Of a stretch of 64,000 nt of DNA, positions 63,520 to 64,000 are shown in pieces; position 1 is the stretch's first letter; each line of letters starts with the position of its first letter. The position numbers and the translations under genes were made by a program. This stretch comes from CAWAHD01 sp963781785. GTDB lineage: Bacteria; Planctomycetota; Planctomycetia; Isosphaerales; Isosphaeraceae. Location of the stretch: contig CAWAHD010000002.1 of the NCBI GenBank assembly GCA_963781785.1, positions 4,216,001 to 4,280,000 of the forward strand, given 5' to 3'. The notes beneath the pieces are model-generated. The model was given only the letters and a program-made list of their open reading frames with translations. It was not told the origin of the DNA and did no database searches.

Positions 63520-64000
63520 CCTTTGTCCCTCACGCGCAGCGCCCGGCCGGCCGACGACTTCACGCTTCTCGCCGCGTTCCCTGTGGGTGGCGATGGCGTT
63601 GACCGCGTTGATATAGGCCCGCGCCGAGGCCTCGATGATGTCGGTCGAGGCTGCGCGGCCGCGGAAGGAGCGGTCGTCGCTCTCCACTTCCAGCTCAAGG
63701 GTCACCTCGCCCTGTGCGTCCTTGCCCTGGGTCACGCTACGGACCACGAACTCACGCAGGTTGGCCCGGACACCCGTCACCCGCTCGACGGCCTTGAAGA
63801 TCGCGTCCACCGGACCGTCGCCAATCGCCGCGTCCTGAACAAGTTCTCCGTCGGGTCGCCGGATCGAGACCGTCGCTGTCGGCAGCACCGACAAGCCGGC
63901 CGTGGTGTGCAGTCCGATCAATTGCCAGTGGTCGGGCACGTCTTCGAGATACTTTTCCACGAGGACGATCAGATCTTCGTCGTAAACTTCCTTCTTCTTG
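63520..64000 (-). CDS. leuA: 2-isopropylmalate synthase, C-terminal regulatory part (truncated by the window end)
   Basis: The frame continues off the right edge (KKKEVYDEDLIVLVEKYLED at the edge). It contains the LeuA regulatory domain: LHTTAGLSVLPTATVSIRRP, VQDAAIGDGPVDAIFKAVER and FRGRAASTDIIEASARAYIN. LeuA makes 2-isopropylmalate in leucine synthesis, and this domain binds leucine. After NAVNAIATHRERGEKREV the frame passes without a stop into the SpoIIE gene. In the +1 frame the end would be AGRALRVRDKG and a TGA overlapping the SpoIIE ATGATG, so leuA may end there if a base is missing. The two are in any case translationally linked. Confidence 0.85.

Overview
The window is high-GC DNA, most likely from a planctomycete (Planctomycetota, probably near Isosphaeraceae). 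This is inferred from the gene repertoire: an ECF sigma factor fused to a long membrane-anchored beta-domain tail, a Hanks-type Ser/Thr kinase with a TPR tail, a TIR/formylglycine-enzyme-like receptor, a CHAT-domain membrane protein, an APC permease carrying UspA domains, sialate-esterase and ThuA modules, sulfatase-like enzymes, kdsA and many proteins of unknown function. No marker gene fixes the species.

Layout. (1) 1-6970 is a worn mobile or conflict region. It has two tyrosine-recombinase 3' remnants (499-624 and 6719-6808, the second 88 bp from a tRNA-Thr), a membrane CHAT protease-like gene split by one in-frame TAG, a decayed S1/P1 nuclease, an IS66 element with recognisable inverted repeats and an 8-bp target duplication, and a TIR-FGE protein that has lost most of its TIR domain. 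(2) 6970-9830 holds two REP-like palindrome arrays around a P-loop (primase/D5-like) ATPase. (3) 9830-28000 is ordinary chromosome: glycosyltransferase, lipoprotein, kdsA, a lipid-kinase-like gene, an isocitrate/isopropylmalate dehydrogenase, an APC-USP transporter, an esterase-ThuA protein and a Ser/Thr kinase. (4) 28000-30310 is gene-poor, with an HNH remnant and a palindrome pair. (5) 30311-48855 is an 18.5-kb same-strand defence-like island: a DrmD-like SNF2 helicase, a DrmMI-like adenine methylase, a small protein, a DUF262/HNH (GmrSD-like) nuclease, a P-loop/TPR protein overlapping an MBL hydrolase, and a very large DEAD helicase with an MZB/DUF1998 region and a C-terminal Vsr/DUF559-like nuclease domain. 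It mixes DISARM, Druantia/MrfA and GmrSD-type parts and is the best candidate here for an undescribed system. (6) 48856-49505 carries two 37-bp-period hairpin arrays. (7) 49610-64000 is chromosome again: amidase, DinB, ECF sigma factor, DUF4186, a palindrome-controlled divergent pair with a sulfatase, a Cys-rich lipoprotein, a cNMP-binding protein, a PIG-L/NagB pair, a SpoIIE phosphatase and the 3' end of leuA.

How genes may work together. PIG-L (deacetylase) followed by NagB (deaminase) looks like an amino-sugar module. The 16954-14379 minus-strand run (coiled coil, lipid-kinase-like, kdsA) has gaps of 15 and 20 bp and is probably an operon serving the envelope. In the island, methylase and SNF2 helicase overlap by 11 bp, and P-loop/TPR and MBL overlap by 1 bp, which suggests translational coupling.

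Caution: at least thirteen frameshifts can be inferred, several in homopolymer or GC runs, in island and ordinary genes alike. Some may be sequence errors rather than mutations, so 'pseudogene' calls here are provisional.
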